Below are positions 34,558 to 43,260 of a stretch of 64,000 bases of DNA, piece by piece. The stretch lies in the NCBI RefSeq assembly GCF_031851795.1, contig NZ_CP134696.1, positions 5,890,001 through 5,954,000 on the forward strand, read 5' to 3'. Under the pieces are notes generated by a model. The model made no database searches and was not told the DNA's origin. It saw only the letters and a program-made list of their open reading frames with translations. The stretch's first letter is position 1, and each line of letters starts with the position of its first letter. The position numbers were made by a program, and so were the translations under genes. This DNA comes from Pontibacter sp. G13. GTDB lineage: Bacteria; Bacteroidota; Bacteroidia; J057.

Positions 34558-35715
34558 ATGATCAGCCAACCTGAACAGTCAGATGCATTAAACCGAATTC
34601 TGGATAGTCAAACATTTGGCAAGGCCACGACTACCCGGACTTTGTTGGCTTATCTCGTCTCCGCAACCATCGAGCGGCAGGAGATCAGCGCGGCCTCCAT
34701 CGGTTTGGAACTGTTCGGCAAAAAATACGATCCCGCCAAGCACGATGTCAATATTCGGGTGAATATCTCTCACCTTCGAAAGCGACTCAAGCGCTATTAC
34801 GATCAGGAAGGTGGGGCAGATCCCATTCGGATTTCCATCGAGCCGGGGCAGTATTATGCCTCATTCGCAGCGAAATCAGTTCCCCAAAATTCCGTGAAAG
34901 GACTCGCCTGGGGAGGGATGATCGCGGTCGCCTTGATCCTGATCGGGGCACTTGGGTGGAGCTTTTCTGGTCCCGACGATCGGATGTGGACCCCGATGTT
35001 TGAGAATGAGTTGGAGACGACGTTGTATTTGGGAGATGTATTCGGGTATAGCGGCCCCACGCAGTTTGGCAGCATGGGCTGGCATCGGGATTCGAAGATC
35101 AACTCCTCCGAAGAGTTTTATAACCGCGTCAAGCAATCTCCTGAAAAACATCAATCGTTGAGGCCCGCAGCCTACACCTATGTAGTCTTCGAAAACGCCT
35201 TCAATATCAAGCCTTTTACCCAGTATTTCACCCAGCAGGAATATCAATTCTCCGTCCGGCAGACTTCGGATTTCAGCGGCCGTTCGCTCAAGGACCGGAA
35301 CACCATCTATGCAGGCCCCTTTTTCGTACAAAGCGCCTTTAATGATATTTTCAACGACTTTTCGAAGAATGTCCAGCTACACTTTGACACCACTTCCCGT
35401 GGCCCAGTGATTCTGCAATACACCGAAGATGGTCTCCCCAAGCGCGTGAATATCACCTCGAAATTCGGCGATGAAGAATACGCATTGGCATCGGCATTCA
35501 ACGGTCCTAATGGCACGCGACATTACCTCTTCTTCTCCAATCACGGAATGGGCCTGACTGCGGTGGTAGAGCATTTCACCAACCCCGAAGCGCTGGAGGT
35601 ATTTTCGGCAGAGTATTTAGCGGAGGGCGAAGAGTTTGTGGCACTTTTCCACGTCAAGGGAAAGGACCGTACCAGCATGTCGATGGAATTGGTGCTGTGG
35701 GATGGGAATCGGTAG
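34558..35715 (+). CDS. Membrane-bound winged-helix regulator with exported sensor domain
   Basis: A 385-residue ToxR-like layout. Residues 1-105 are a winged-helix module of the type seen in cyclase and adenylate-cyclase-like regulators: LLAYLVSATIERQEISAASIG, then VNIRVNISHLRKRLKRYYD and IRISIEPGQYYASF. One helix spans 117-139 (GMIAVALILIGALGWSF). The remaining about 245 residues face the periplasm and have no domain I recognise. It is divergent from the GH105/propeller gene with 208 bp between starts, so it is a candidate for sensing sugar breakdown products and controlling that gene; the link is inference from position. Confidence 0.75.
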   Translation: MISQPEQSDALNRILDSQTFGKATTTRTLLAYLVSATIERQEISAASIGLELFGKKYDPAKHDVNIRVNISHLRKRLKRYYDQEGGADPIRISIEPGQYYASFAAKSVPQNSVKGLAWGGMIAVALILIGALGWSFSGPDDRMWTPMFENELETTLYLGDVFGYSGPTQFGSMGWHRDSKINSSEEFYNRVKQSPEKHQSLRPAAYTYVVFENAFNIKPFTQYFTQQEYQFSVRQTSDFSGRSLKDRNTIYAGPFFVQSAFNDIFNDFSKNVQLHFDTTSRGPVILQYTEDGLPKRVNITSKFGDEEYALASAFNGPNGTRHYLFFSNHGMGLTAVVEHFTNPEALEVFSAEYLAEGEEFVALFHVKGKDRTSMSMELVLWDGNR

Positions 35716-35726
35716 GGAGGGCTCCA

Positions 35727-36830
35727 CTACAAGGTTACCTGCTTGAATGCCACTTTGGGCTTCAGTCGATTCAGTTGGTAATTTTTGTACAGTTGGGGGT
35801 GCATTCGCTGAATCTGCCCGACGATGATCCCCGGATGTTGTCGGAAGGTCTGACTGAAAGCTTGAACCCATTCAGCAGTGAACTCATCTTGAAGGGCCAA
35901 TGCTCCACGTGCTTTTTCGGAAAGCAACATCCGTGCAGCGAAGGAGTCGGCTTCCTTTTCCTTCACAGGATCTGGCTGAATACTGGCTAGTCCCTCGATG
36001 AATACATCTTTTTTACCATGATAGAGGATATGGGCCAATTCATGGAAGAAGGTAAACCAAAAGGCGTTATAGTCTTTTTGCCGATCTGAAATCTGAATAA
36101 GCGGAAGACTATTGCTCCGAATCCATCGACTGGCACCATAGATCGGCGCTTTGGCAATGGAAGGGGTGTAGACCAATGCCAACCCACAGGATGCACAGCG
36201 GGATTGCAATTGATCCAACCAATCTTCTGAATGGGAAAAGGCAATTTCCTTGAAGGTGCTCAACTGATCGCGCAAAGCCTTTTTATCAAAGTCGGCTACC
36301 TGTAATTGAGCCGCCTGCAACTCCCCCAATCTCAACCAAACAGATATGGCTTGCGGTTCAGTGGTATAGCGCAATTCGATCTTGAATGCAACCGATTTTC
36401 CCTCATAGATGCTAGACCATTGGGCTGGGGAGGCGACCCTGAAAAACGCCAAAAGAGACTTGGCAATTTCGGCCTTGTCTCGTGTATCCGGGATAATTCC
36501 GAGTGTTTTCATGGCAGATAAGGGAAAGCCCGATACCCATTCCTTGCACGATTCCAAATGCTCCAACTGTTCGATCTCCAGCAATTCGTCTTGGTAGATA
36601 CGTTCCAGATTCAGCCAAAAGCTCGCCGGAATACCTAACACATATCCCAATTTGGTGGCGGTTTCCTTGGAGATAGGAGCCTTTCCCTTGATCAACTCAT
36701 TGAGTTTGGGGACAGATCTTCCCAACCGCTCAGCTAATTCAGCTTGAGACATCCCGATGGTATCGATATGTTCTTGAATGGTATCTCCCGGGCACGAAAG
36801 CAGTGATTTCTTCAATTCTAAATCTGTCAT
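35727..36830 (-). CDS. higA: HigA-type antitoxin with fused ImmA/IrrE metallopeptidase domain
   Basis: A 367-residue fusion. Residues about 15-75 are an XRE helix-turn-helix of the HigA type (MSQAELAERLGRSVPKLNELI). Residues about 150-367 resemble ImmA/IrrE, with the zinc motif HELAH in FTFFHELAHILYHG and the downstream glutamate in EKEADSFAARML. Such antitoxins neutralise a RelE-like toxin and repress the operon; the peptidase domain may be used to sense stress or remove the antitoxin. The gene follows the toxin gene by 15 nt, the order normal for higBA. Confidence 0.88.
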   Translation of the reverse strand: MTDLELKKSLLSCPGDTIQEHIDTIGMSQAELAERLGRSVPKLNELIKGKAPISKETATKLGYVLGIPASFWLNLERIYQDELLEIEQLEHLESCKEWVSGFPLSAMKTLGIIPDTRDKAEIAKSLLAFFRVASPAQWSSIYEGKSVAFKIELRYTTEPQAISVWLRLGELQAAQLQVADFDKKALRDQLSTFKEIAFSHSEDWLDQLQSRCASCGLALVYTPSIAKAPIYGASRWIRSNSLPLIQISDRQKDYNAFWFTFFHELAHILYHGKKDVFIEGLASIQPDPVKEKEADSFAARMLLSEKARGALALQDEFTAEWVQAFSQTFRQHPGIIVGQIQRMHPQLYKNYQLNRLKPKVAFKQVTL

Positions 36831-36845
36831 GGCATGTCATTTAAC

Positions 36846-37175
36846 TCAGTGAGGGTCCGTCACAGACTCAATTTTTATGATTGTAATAGCTGTTAAATCT
36901 ACTCCACCGTCTTCTAATTTGGGTATTGGATGTTGATCTATGGTGAACAGCATTCGCCAGTTTTGTTGGATGTCAATTGACCATACTTCTTCATTCCCTT
37001 TGTACGGGTGTAACCGAAGTGCTGGCATGGTTGCTATCACGGCCAAACTATCGGCGCTTTCAAGCTCTATTCTTCGTTGCTTGATTTTTTTTGCCAGTTT
37101 ACCATAGGCTTTTGCCAAGCCCTTGTCGGTGGTCAATGACTTCTCAAGTTTATTCGTTTTGTACGATAATTTCAT
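36846..37175 (-). CDS. higB: HigB-type RelE/ParE-fold toxin
   Basis: A 109-residue basic toxin of the RelE/ParE superfamily: KAYGKLAKKIKQRRIEL helix pair, LRLHPYKGNEEVWSIDI and the strand NWRMLFTI, then a C-terminal strand ending in IKIESVTD. HigB toxins cut mRNA at the ribosome. It is the first gene of the operon and is directly followed by the antitoxin. The start ATG at 37175 sits inside an inverted repeat, probably the operator. Confidence 0.87.
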   Translation of the reverse strand: MKLSYKTNKLEKSLTTDKGLAKAYGKLAKKIKQRRIELESADSLAVIATMPALRLHPYKGNEEVWSIDIQQNWRMLFTIDQHPIPKLEDGGVDLTAITIIKIESVTDPH

Positions 37176-37193
37176 TGTAAATGTACAAAATTA
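37157..37193 (-). promoter_or_regulatory. higBA promoter with inverted-repeat operator
   Basis: TTTTGTAC (37157-37164) and GTACAAAA (37183-37190) form a perfect 8-bp inverted repeat with an 18-bp centre that spans the higB start codon. On the minus strand 37193-37186 reads TAATTTTG, an exact TAnnTTTG -7 box, so a repressor bound to the repeat would block RNA polymerase. HigA is the expected ligand. Confidence 0.6.
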
Positions 37194-37575
37194 TTTACCT
37201 GATAGGGTAATGATTATTTAAAAATGGATTTGCCTCCTTGGTCTTTTCTCGGGAATCTGGGGGTGGATTAGTCCTTGTGGCTGATTTATTATGATGAAAT
37301 ATAATTTATTTTAGTGAATTATATGCCAATTTAGGCATGGCACGCAGGTGGGTCCATCGTGATTTCCGTGCAAATGGATGTTTGCATTTGCAGGAATTTT
37401 TGAATCTATCGCTCAATCTTTAACTTATCCGAAGAATGAATCTGTTGAGGGTTTCCGCTTTCGATTAAGGCATGAAGCCCTACACAGCTTCTTGATCAAA
37501 TGATCTCGTTCGTTATTTCCCGATTCTATTTATCCGTTTTCCGCAAGCCATCGCCTTGCACATGTATGAATCCCC
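37194..37575. other. AT-rich intergenic region, no gene recognised
   Basis: About 380 bp between the divergent higBA operon and the nuclease gene, with several stretches of A/T (37210-37325). No hairpin, repeat or RNA gene was recognised. Confidence 0.4.
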
Positions 37576-38304
37576 ATGAACGATCCATTTCAGATACAAC
37601 CAGAATTGCGATATGGTGCCCCTGTGTGCGACGAAATTCTGACGGGCCGCCATTTTACCATTGGATATTCCTACTATTTCCGCCAAGCCAAATGGACGCT
37701 TGAGATTATCAATCGCAATCAGCACCTGCTGACCGAGGCCGAGCGGATGGATAATTTCCGGGCAGACACACGGATTCCCCGTCGATTCCGGGCTGGACTT
37801 GGTGCCTATAAAGGAAGTGGGTTTGACCGCGGACATTTGGTGGCCAGTGCCAATCAGGACATTCAAGAGATCCAGAACAGCGAGACTTTTCTCCTCTCCA
37901 ACATGTCTCCGCAGGCACCGGATTTCAACCGCCGAATCTGGCGGGAACTCGAAGAGGCCATTCGCCAACTCAATAGCCGCGACAAAATTCTCGAGACCTA
38001 TGTGCTGACCGCTCCGGTGTTCTATTTCGGCGTGGCGGTAGAGACCATCGGCGACGAAACTGAGGATTATGGGATCGATGTACCCATTCCCCATGCGTTT
38101 ATCAAAAGTGTGCTCGCCGAAGACAAGCGCGGCAAGCTCTCCCTCTGGACCTTTGAGATGAAAAACGAGAAGCTAGATGGCGAACTCGGGGATTATCTTG
38201 TGAGCACCTACGATGCCGAGCAGATTATCGGTGGCCAGTTCTGGGATCGCGTGAGTGGGGGCGATCTCCACGAGCAAAAGAAGAATCCACGAGCCATGTG
38301 GTAG
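37576..38304 (+). CDS. DNA/RNA non-specific endonuclease
   Basis: A 242-residue NUC-family (beta-beta-alpha metal) nuclease. The catalytic Asp-Arg-Gly-His is in GFDRGHLVASANQD near residue 80, followed by TFLLSNMSPQAPDFNRRIWRELE with the Mg-binding Asn and the Glu. No signal peptide is seen, unlike many secreted relatives, so it acts in the cytoplasm or needs another exit route. Start ATG 37576 is used; upstream in-frame sequence is not protein-like. Close to higBA but on the opposite strand. No immunity-protein gene is obvious. Confidence 0.85.
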   Translation: MNDPFQIQPELRYGAPVCDEILTGRHFTIGYSYYFRQAKWTLEIINRNQHLLTEAERMDNFRADTRIPRRFRAGLGAYKGSGFDRGHLVASANQDIQEIQNSETFLLSNMSPQAPDFNRRIWRELEEAIRQLNSRDKILETYVLTAPVFYFGVAVETIGDETEDYGIDVPIPHAFIKSVLAEDKRGKLSLWTFEMKNEKLDGELGDYLVSTYDAEQIIGGQFWDRVSGGDLHEQKKNPRAMW

Positions 38305-38330
38305 CCCAGTTTGCCTGGGAAATGGACGGC

Positions 38331-38366
38331 CGGTCCTGCCTTCGGGTAGGATCGGCTTTCCGTTTG
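38331..38366 (+). terminator. Weak terminator after the nuclease gene
   Basis: CGGTCCTGCC (38331-38340) and GGTAGGATCG (38345-38354) pair around a TTCG tetraloop with two G-U pairs, followed by GCTTTCCGTTTG. The T-rich tail is poor. Confidence 0.5.
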
Positions 38367-38499
38367 GGAGAAGGAGGATAAACATCCTTTTCTCTGGGCG
38401 TGATCAGTTTCTGATGAGTCCATGCGGATAGGAATCCCGTCATGGGCGGAGGATAGACGCTATTTTCGATTCATCGATTTACCCAACATATTGATCGAA

Positions 38500-39039
38500 A
38501 TGAAAAGGAACTACCCTCAAACGACCCGTGGTGGCATGCTCAATTCCCTGCCACAATACATGCTCTGTCTGGCCTTGCTGCTGGCCAGTATCAGTACAAG
38601 CTTCGCACAAACGGACGACGCTGCGCCAATGGCGGAAGATGGCCAGACCCAAGCGCGAGTCACAGGTCTGAGATACATCTGCGTCCATGTGATCGAACTA
38701 GAAAAATCTCTAGAGCTCTATCAGGAAATTTTGGGATTTCAGATGGACGATGCAGAAGTGCTCAAGGGACCGGGCGTGGAAGGCATGCTGGTGATGAAAT
38801 TGAAGGCGGATGACCTGACCATTGCGCTGTCGGTTACTGCGCCGCAATTCATGCACACCATTGAGCCGATTGGGAATACCAACCACAACCATTTCATGCT
38901 CAAGGTAAATGACATTGGCCCCATTGGAGATAAGCTGAAAGCGGCTGGGTATGAGCTGGAAAATGAGCACTACGTACGCGACAAATACACCTTCTTCGAA
39001 GGTCCCAATGGAGAAATTGTAGGATTGTCAGCTTGGTAA
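38500..39039 (+). CDS. Exported VOC/glyoxalase-fold protein
   Basis: About 180 residues from ATG 38500 with a signal peptide (MLCLALLLASISTSFAQTDD). The mature part is one vicinal-oxygen-chelate domain: RYICVHVIELEKSLELYQEILGF, a central IEPIGNTNHNHFMLKV and the C-terminal FFEGPNGEIVGLSAW, the usual last strand. Export of a VOC protein is unusual; most are cytoplasmic metalloenzymes or binding proteins. Metal ligands are only partly evident (a His in HVIEL, a His in NHNHF and the Glu of GEIVG). Function unknown. A terminator follows. Confidence 0.72.
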   Translation: MKRNYPQTTRGGMLNSLPQYMLCLALLLASISTSFAQTDDAAPMAEDGQTQARVTGLRYICVHVIELEKSLELYQEILGFQMDDAEVLKGPGVEGMLVMKLKADDLTIALSVTAPQFMHTIEPIGNTNHNHFMLKVNDIGPIGDKLKAAGYELENEHYVRDKYTFFEGPNGEIVGLSAW

Positions 39040-39068
39040 TCTCCATGCGTGAACGTCATACGATAAGT

Positions 39069-39104
39069 GCCCACAGTCACCAAAGAGGAGGCTGTGGGCG
39101 TTTT
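39069..39104 (+). terminator. Terminator of the VOC gene
   Basis: GCCCACAG (39069-39076) pairs perfectly with CTGTGGGC (39092-39099), followed by GTTTTGG. Confidence 0.7.
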
Positions 39105-39109
39105 GGTAT

Positions 39110-40009
39110 TCAAAAAAGCGCTTGATGCGCCAAACTCAATGAATCGATTGGGCGGATTCGGATTCCTTTGAAGAAGAGTTCCGCCGCTTCACTTTGCAAT
39201 TGGATCTTGCCTTCGGTCAGCGGAATGGTTTCGCCCTGCTCATTCACATATCGGGAGTTCTGCAAAATCATGACGACTTCCCCATTCACCACATGCAGGC
39301 TTTTGTCGCCGAAACAATACAGGTCCAGCGTATTCCATTCGTCGTGTGGAAGCTCGAAATTGCTGCTGCGCATGCAGTAGTTTTTGTAGGGGCTGGTCAT
39401 GCTAAACGTCAAAAATTCCTGCGAAGGATGGGCCACTGGATCGAGATTGGATTCCGGCTTGTACGCTCGAATATCGATGGCAGAAGTTGCTTGGCTCCAA
39501 AAATCGCCCGTATGCCCTTCCATGATCTGGAATTCCTGAGACAGCATCCACGATCGCCAATATTCCGCGCCCATTTCGCCGATGGAGTGGTAGAGAATGC
39601 CGGAGTCCTTGAGCAGATGCTTCCGGAATGCCCACGTCTTGTCGCCCCATTTGTATTGCAACTGAAGGTGGTAGTTGTGGTAGGATGCCTGCGTAATGAG
39701 CGCTCCGTAATACTCTCCCGTATTTCTGATGATCCACTCGCCCGTTTCCTCGAACGTGCTGAAGACTGCATAATCCGGATGATTCAAGCCAATCGGTTCG
39801 ATCGGGGTTCCGGCTTCGTCCACGGGAGCCGTACCGTCATAGCCCGGCTGATGCTGAAAACTCAAGTAGGTATCCCAATTGGAAAGGTCTTCATCGATCA
39901 GATCGGTCCATTCGTGAACATCGTAGGGATCAGGATCATGTTGGGAAGGGTCCGTGGTGCAGGCCGTGAGCAGGCAAACGGCCATCAACGAAATCTGGAA
40001 ATGCTTCAT
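39110..40009 (-). CDS. Lipoprotein of the DUF1080 (3-keto-disaccharide hydrolase) family
   Basis: A 299-residue lipoprotein with signal peptide ending in the lipobox LLTACTTD. The rest is a concanavalin-like jelly-roll of DUF1080: WTDLIDEDLSNWDTYL, GEWIIRNTGEYYGALITQASYHNYHLQLQYKWG, then DSGILYHS and WNTLDLYCFGDKSLHVVNGEVV. Members of this family bind or hydrolyse (3-keto-)glycosides; here it is probably exposed in the periplasm or on the surface. ATG 40009 is chosen; the longer frame upstream gives no signal peptide. It is a single gene on the minus strand. Confidence 0.82.
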   Translation of the reverse strand: MKHFQISLMAVCLLTACTTDPSQHDPDPYDVHEWTDLIDEDLSNWDTYLSFQHQPGYDGTAPVDEAGTPIEPIGLNHPDYAVFSTFEETGEWIIRNTGEYYGALITQASYHNYHLQLQYKWGDKTWAFRKHLLKDSGILYHSIGEMGAEYWRSWMLSQEFQIMEGHTGDFWSQATSAIDIRAYKPESNLDPVAHPSQEFLTFSMTSPYKNYCMRSSNFELPHDEWNTLDLYCFGDKSLHVVNGEVVMILQNSRYVNEQGETIPLTEGKIQLQSEAAELFFKGIRIRPIDSLSLAHQALF

Positions 40010-40185
40010 GTTGGGAGAATCGCATGGTGGAAAGAAAGGTCCACAAGTTTGCGACAACGTGCGGGAATTCCATGCTCCCAGCGGGCATGTTGAGATTTCG
40101 TGTAGGGGACAAGCGTCCGGAATGCGGGTGAGTGGCGAAGGGGCAGCTCCAGAAACAGGTTCTTGGGAAGCATGTATCCAAGTCG

Positions 40186-40628
40186 TTCGGCTAAAAGGAC
40201 CCCCAAGTTGGGCTGTGGAGCCATCCGATTCACCCATCTCTCAGGCATCAGAAATCTTCCTTGATCAACTGCTTACTGAGCAGGTCCAAGACAACGGTAC
40301 TGAATTTTACGTCGAAGAATTCACAGAACAAGTTCCAAGTGAGCCGCTTGGGCCACTGGCGATCATCCCTGTACATATCGAAGAGTTCCTGTTGAAAGAT
40401 GAACTTCCAGTGCTTTTTGAGCGCCTTCTTCGGGTCCTCGGTTAAAATCTCATCACTGACGAGATAGGAGTTGTATTCCGTGCGATGTTCCAGCAAAGAA
40501 TCGTACTCTTCCTGATACAGTTCTCTGGCCCAGTCATCAAACGGTTTCTTCGGGATGACCATGACGACAGCTCGATTGATGGTTTGAAATTCCTCCATGA
40601 TTTTGGTGGGGGGGCTTTGAGTGGTGGT
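40186..40628. repeat. Direct repeat copy 1 (about 440 bp) flanking an EAD gene
   Basis: Near-identical to 41534-41979 over the whole length, starting at TTCGGCTAAAAGGACCCCCAAG and ending with TTGAGTGGTGGT. It contains one copy of a 116-codon gene on the minus strand. The two copies bracket a unique 905-bp stretch that carries the EAD-type gene at 40807-41480. Confidence 0.8.
40248..40598 (-). CDS. Uncharacterised 116-residue protein, copy 1
   Basis: A small acidic/basic protein (MEEFQTINRAVVMVIPKKPFDDW... ) likely of mixed alpha/beta fold, with no signal peptide, membrane segment or known motif. It reminds me of a widespread small Bacteroidota family opening '--INRA-V-V-PK-PF-DW', of unknown function. 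Copy 2 at 41597-41947 differs by a single residue (Gln/Arg near the C-terminus), so the duplication is recent. Promoter region is shared at the 5' side, including the sequence just upstream of the ATG. Confidence 0.7.
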   Translation of the reverse strand: MEEFQTINRAVVMVIPKKPFDDWARELYQEEYDSLLEHRTEYNSYLVSDEILTEDPKKALKKHWKFIFQQELFDMYRDDRQWPKRLTWNLFCEFFDVKFSTVVLDLLSKQLIKEDF

Positions 40629-40806
40629 TTTATGACACAGCGAATCTCGCGCTACCTGATAGGATTACAAAAATCAATTATCACATATTATATCAATCAA
40701 CTCAAAAGCTCATTATATTTAGTAAATAGTATTATCCTTCAATGTGATATTTTCGACTTCGGTCGCCAAAATATCCAGACTATTTCTCCTAAAATAATCA
40801 CTCTCA

Positions 40807-41480
40807 TGAAAGTCGAAAATTTTAAACGAGAACTCCAAGATTTGTTCGAGAAAAAAGGTGCGAAACCAGTGCTATCCCGATTGAAAGATGGATTGGACCG
40901 TAATTCAAAAATTTATTATCAGTTCCTTTTTATTTCTAATGATTATAACACTTTCAACGATGAAATACATTTAGGCACCGTTTCACATGAAACCGCGAAT
41001 GTGTATCGAAGCAAAATCTACAAAGCCATCCTCCACCTCATAGAATCCTTAGGGCAAGCCGATCTCAATGAAAACTATGTACCATCGTACCAAGAGATTA
41101 CCAACCCCATTCTGGTGCTGACCTCCAATAAGAACCGATTCAATTACCTTAAAGAAATCTTTCAGAGAATGAATCTGGTAGAGTTAACCGTGCAAACCTT
41201 TGAGGATGTGGGGGATACGCAAAGATATGACGTCATTATTCTTGATAATCAACATATGCCTGAATGTCGTAACCCATCTGATTTGGACGCAGCATATAAG
41301 CCCCAAATCGAAAAGATGGACGAGCTGATCCAGACTACGAATAAGATGTTTATCTACTGGGGGGAACAGCTCTTTTGGGTCCGCCAACATAGAGCGAGGG
41401 TCCATGCCGCCAATTCAATATTTGCCTTGTACGCAAGGATCATGGAGATGCTCAATTACCTGAATGCCATAAAGATATAG
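40807..41480 (+). CDS. Probable effector-associated-domain (EAD11-like) protein with a second, unknown domain
   Basis: A 224-residue protein from ATG 40807; the longer frame from 40485 runs back into the repeat and is not expected to be used. Residues 1-90 (LQDLFEKKGAKPVLSRLKDGL, then GTVSHETANVYRSKIYKAILHLI) match the pattern of effector-associated domains that link a sensor to an effector in conflict systems. Residues 100-224 (ILVLTSNKNRFNYLKEIF, YDVIILDNQHMPE, MFIYWGEQLFW, ANSIFALYARIMEMLNYL) look like a Rossmann-type domain I cannot name. AT-rich, unlike the flanks, so probably transferred. Promoter not evident. Confidence 0.6.
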
Positions 41481-41533
41481 CGAGAAGATACAAGATGCCT
41501 AGAAATAGTATCGCGGATCGTATTGTCTATTTT

Positions 41534-41979
41534 TTCGGCTAAAAGGACCCCCAAGTTGGGCGAGTGGACCTATCCAATTCACACATCCCCCAGGCATCAG
41601 AAATCTTCCTTGATCAACCGCTTACTGAGCAGATCCAAGACAACGGTGCTGAATTTTACGTCGAAGAATTCACAGAACAAGTTCCAAGTGAGCCGCTTGG
41701 GCCACTGGCGATCATCCCTGTACATATCGAAGAGTTCCTGCTGAAAGATGAACTTCCAGTGTTTTTTCAGCGCCTTCTTCGGGTCCTCGGTTAAAATCTC
41801 ATCACTGACGAGATAGGAGTTGTATTCCGTGCGATGTTCCAGCAAAGAATCGTACTCTTCCTGATACAGTTCTCTGGCCCAGTCATCAAACGGCTTCTTC
41901 GGGATGACCATGACGACAGCTCGATTGATGGTTTGAAATTCCTCCATGATTTTTTTGGGGGTGGGATTTGAGTGGTGGT
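41534..41979. repeat. Direct repeat copy 2 (about 440 bp) flanking an EAD gene
   Basis: Second copy of the 40186-40628 repeat, spaced 1348 bp. Small differences lie mainly at the left end, where CGAGTGG replaces CTGTGGAGCC-type sequence, and in one base runs near the right end. Confidence 0.8.
41597..41947 (-). CDS. Uncharacterised 116-residue protein, copy 2
   Basis: One-residue difference from copy 1 (DLLSKRLIKEDF here, DLLSKQLIKEDF there). Both copies are intact, so selection or recency has kept them open. The gene might be the target of an insertion whose repair duplicated it. Confidence 0.7.
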   Translation of the reverse strand: MEEFQTINRAVVMVIPKKPFDDWARELYQEEYDSLLEHRTEYNSYLVSDEILTEDPKKALKKHWKFIFQQELFDMYRDDRQWPKRLTWNLFCEFFDVKFSTVVLDLLSKRLIKEDF

Positions 41980-42279
41980 GAATGTTTGTGGGTGCGGGGT
42001 GATGTCGGAAAGTGCCTTCCTTTTAGTGGCGGAATGTACGGTTTTTTGGGTTGGGGGGAGTGGTTTATCGTGGTGCAGGATGATAGGTTGGGCAAGATTA
42101 TCCTGAGGGGTGATTTTCGGGGAGTATTATAACTCGAGGACAGTTGAAAGTAGATGATCTAAAGGGTGCTTTTTTGCTTCAATTATTTTAATTAAACAGT
42201 TGTGTAAAGCATTGTTCTTCGCGAAGTTGGCGGAGGGCAGCGGAAAATGCTATGGATTACCGAGTTCAATATTCATGCT

Positions 42280-43260
42280 ATGAAAATTAAAGACTTACTA
42301 GACCTCATTTCAAATGAGGACCTTGATGAGATATTTAACATTTTACTTGAGAAGTATGATTTCAACTCCAAGTTGTCGTCAAAAATTAGGGTAATAAAAG
42401 GGAATTACCAAGACCTTAAGACCAAGGAAATTGCTGGGACTATTGATTATTCTAATTTGCAACTAGGCAGGAATCAGGTAAGGTATTCACTCATAAACCT
42501 AATCCTTGGAAATGAATCTGGGAGTGAATCAGTACCTGCCCTTTGCATAAATGACTACTTTCCAGAGTTTTCCATCAATCCTAAGTTGGAGTTAGTTTTA
42601 GATTTGCTCGTTGCACGTGATATGGAACCTGTTTCTTCGTTTAATTTGTTTTTATGGTCAGTATATTCTGGTATTAGGAGAATTGTAAGTTTGTTTTCAT
42701 CTGAAGAAAAATATAATTATTCAGCTGATAATGGTTACGTTGCACGGAATTTTGATTGGGACGGATTAATAGTTTTAACTGGGTGTGATGGTAGCTTGGC
42801 TGTAAATGTATGGTCGGTTAGGAATAAAACACATTTGAGTTATTCAAGTCGAAATAAAGAAAGTTATGCAACAATGTTTGTACAAAAATGCGGAATGGGC
42901 GAAATTTTTGGGAATGGACTTTTTATGTACTACAGTGAGGATGGAAGGGTTCGCCAAGAATTTAATAAAAAGGTTACCCCATTCGATATTGGAAGGATAA
43001 TAATGGACAGAAATGAAGGTAGAGAGATAAATTCAATTATCACTGAAGATGGGAGTATGTTTTTGGGAATGTTCAAGAGAACGGGGTCTTTTATGTCAGA
43101 TTTTGCATATTCCAAAATTGACTTGAGTCCTTTTATGAAAAATGGTAATTCTGGTTCTTGGAACATCGTCTGGCTTGATGAGCTATCTTCTTCACTAAGA
43201 GCGTGTTTGGAAATTCAACCTGACCTTCTTGCCAGAATGATACTGCAGAAAGCGAGCTGA
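42280..43260 (+). CDS. Probable EAD-type protein, C-terminus replaced by IS insertion
   Basis: About 326 residues from ATG 42280 (an in-frame ATG at 42247 is an alternative). The first 75 residues (LLDLISNEDLDEIFNILLEKY, GRNQVRYSLINLIL) follow the same pattern as the EAD in the 40807 gene; the rest (FDWDGLIVLTGCDGSLAVNVW, a Ser/Tyr-rich centre) has no named domain. The last 20 residues are encoded by the end of the IS5-family element. Removing it and one copy of the TAA duplication joins codon 43195-43197 to 44074 and restores KGLLLTEHLQNYPQWK and a stop at 44121-44123, 10 nt inside the next gene. Confidence 0.7.
   Translation: MKIKDLLDLISNEDLDEIFNILLEKYDFNSKLSSKIRVIKGNYQDLKTKEIAGTIDYSNLQLGRNQVRYSLINLILGNESGSESVPALCINDYFPEFSINPKLELVLDLLVARDMEPVSSFNLFLWSVYSGIRRIVSLFSSEEKYNYSADNGYVARNFDWDGLIVLTGCDGSLAVNVWSVRNKTHLSYSSRNKESYATMFVQKCGMGEIFGNGLFMYYSEDGRVRQEFNKKVTPFDIGRIIMDRNEGREINSIITEDGSMFLGMFKRTGSFMSDFAYSKIDLSPFMKNGNSGSWNIVWLDELSSSLRACLEIQPDLLARMILQKAS

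Noticed and set aside
40485-40806. Upstream extension of the EAD gene to 40485
   Set aside because: It lies in the direct repeat on the opposite strand to the 116-codon gene; the ATG at 40807 begins the recognisable domain.
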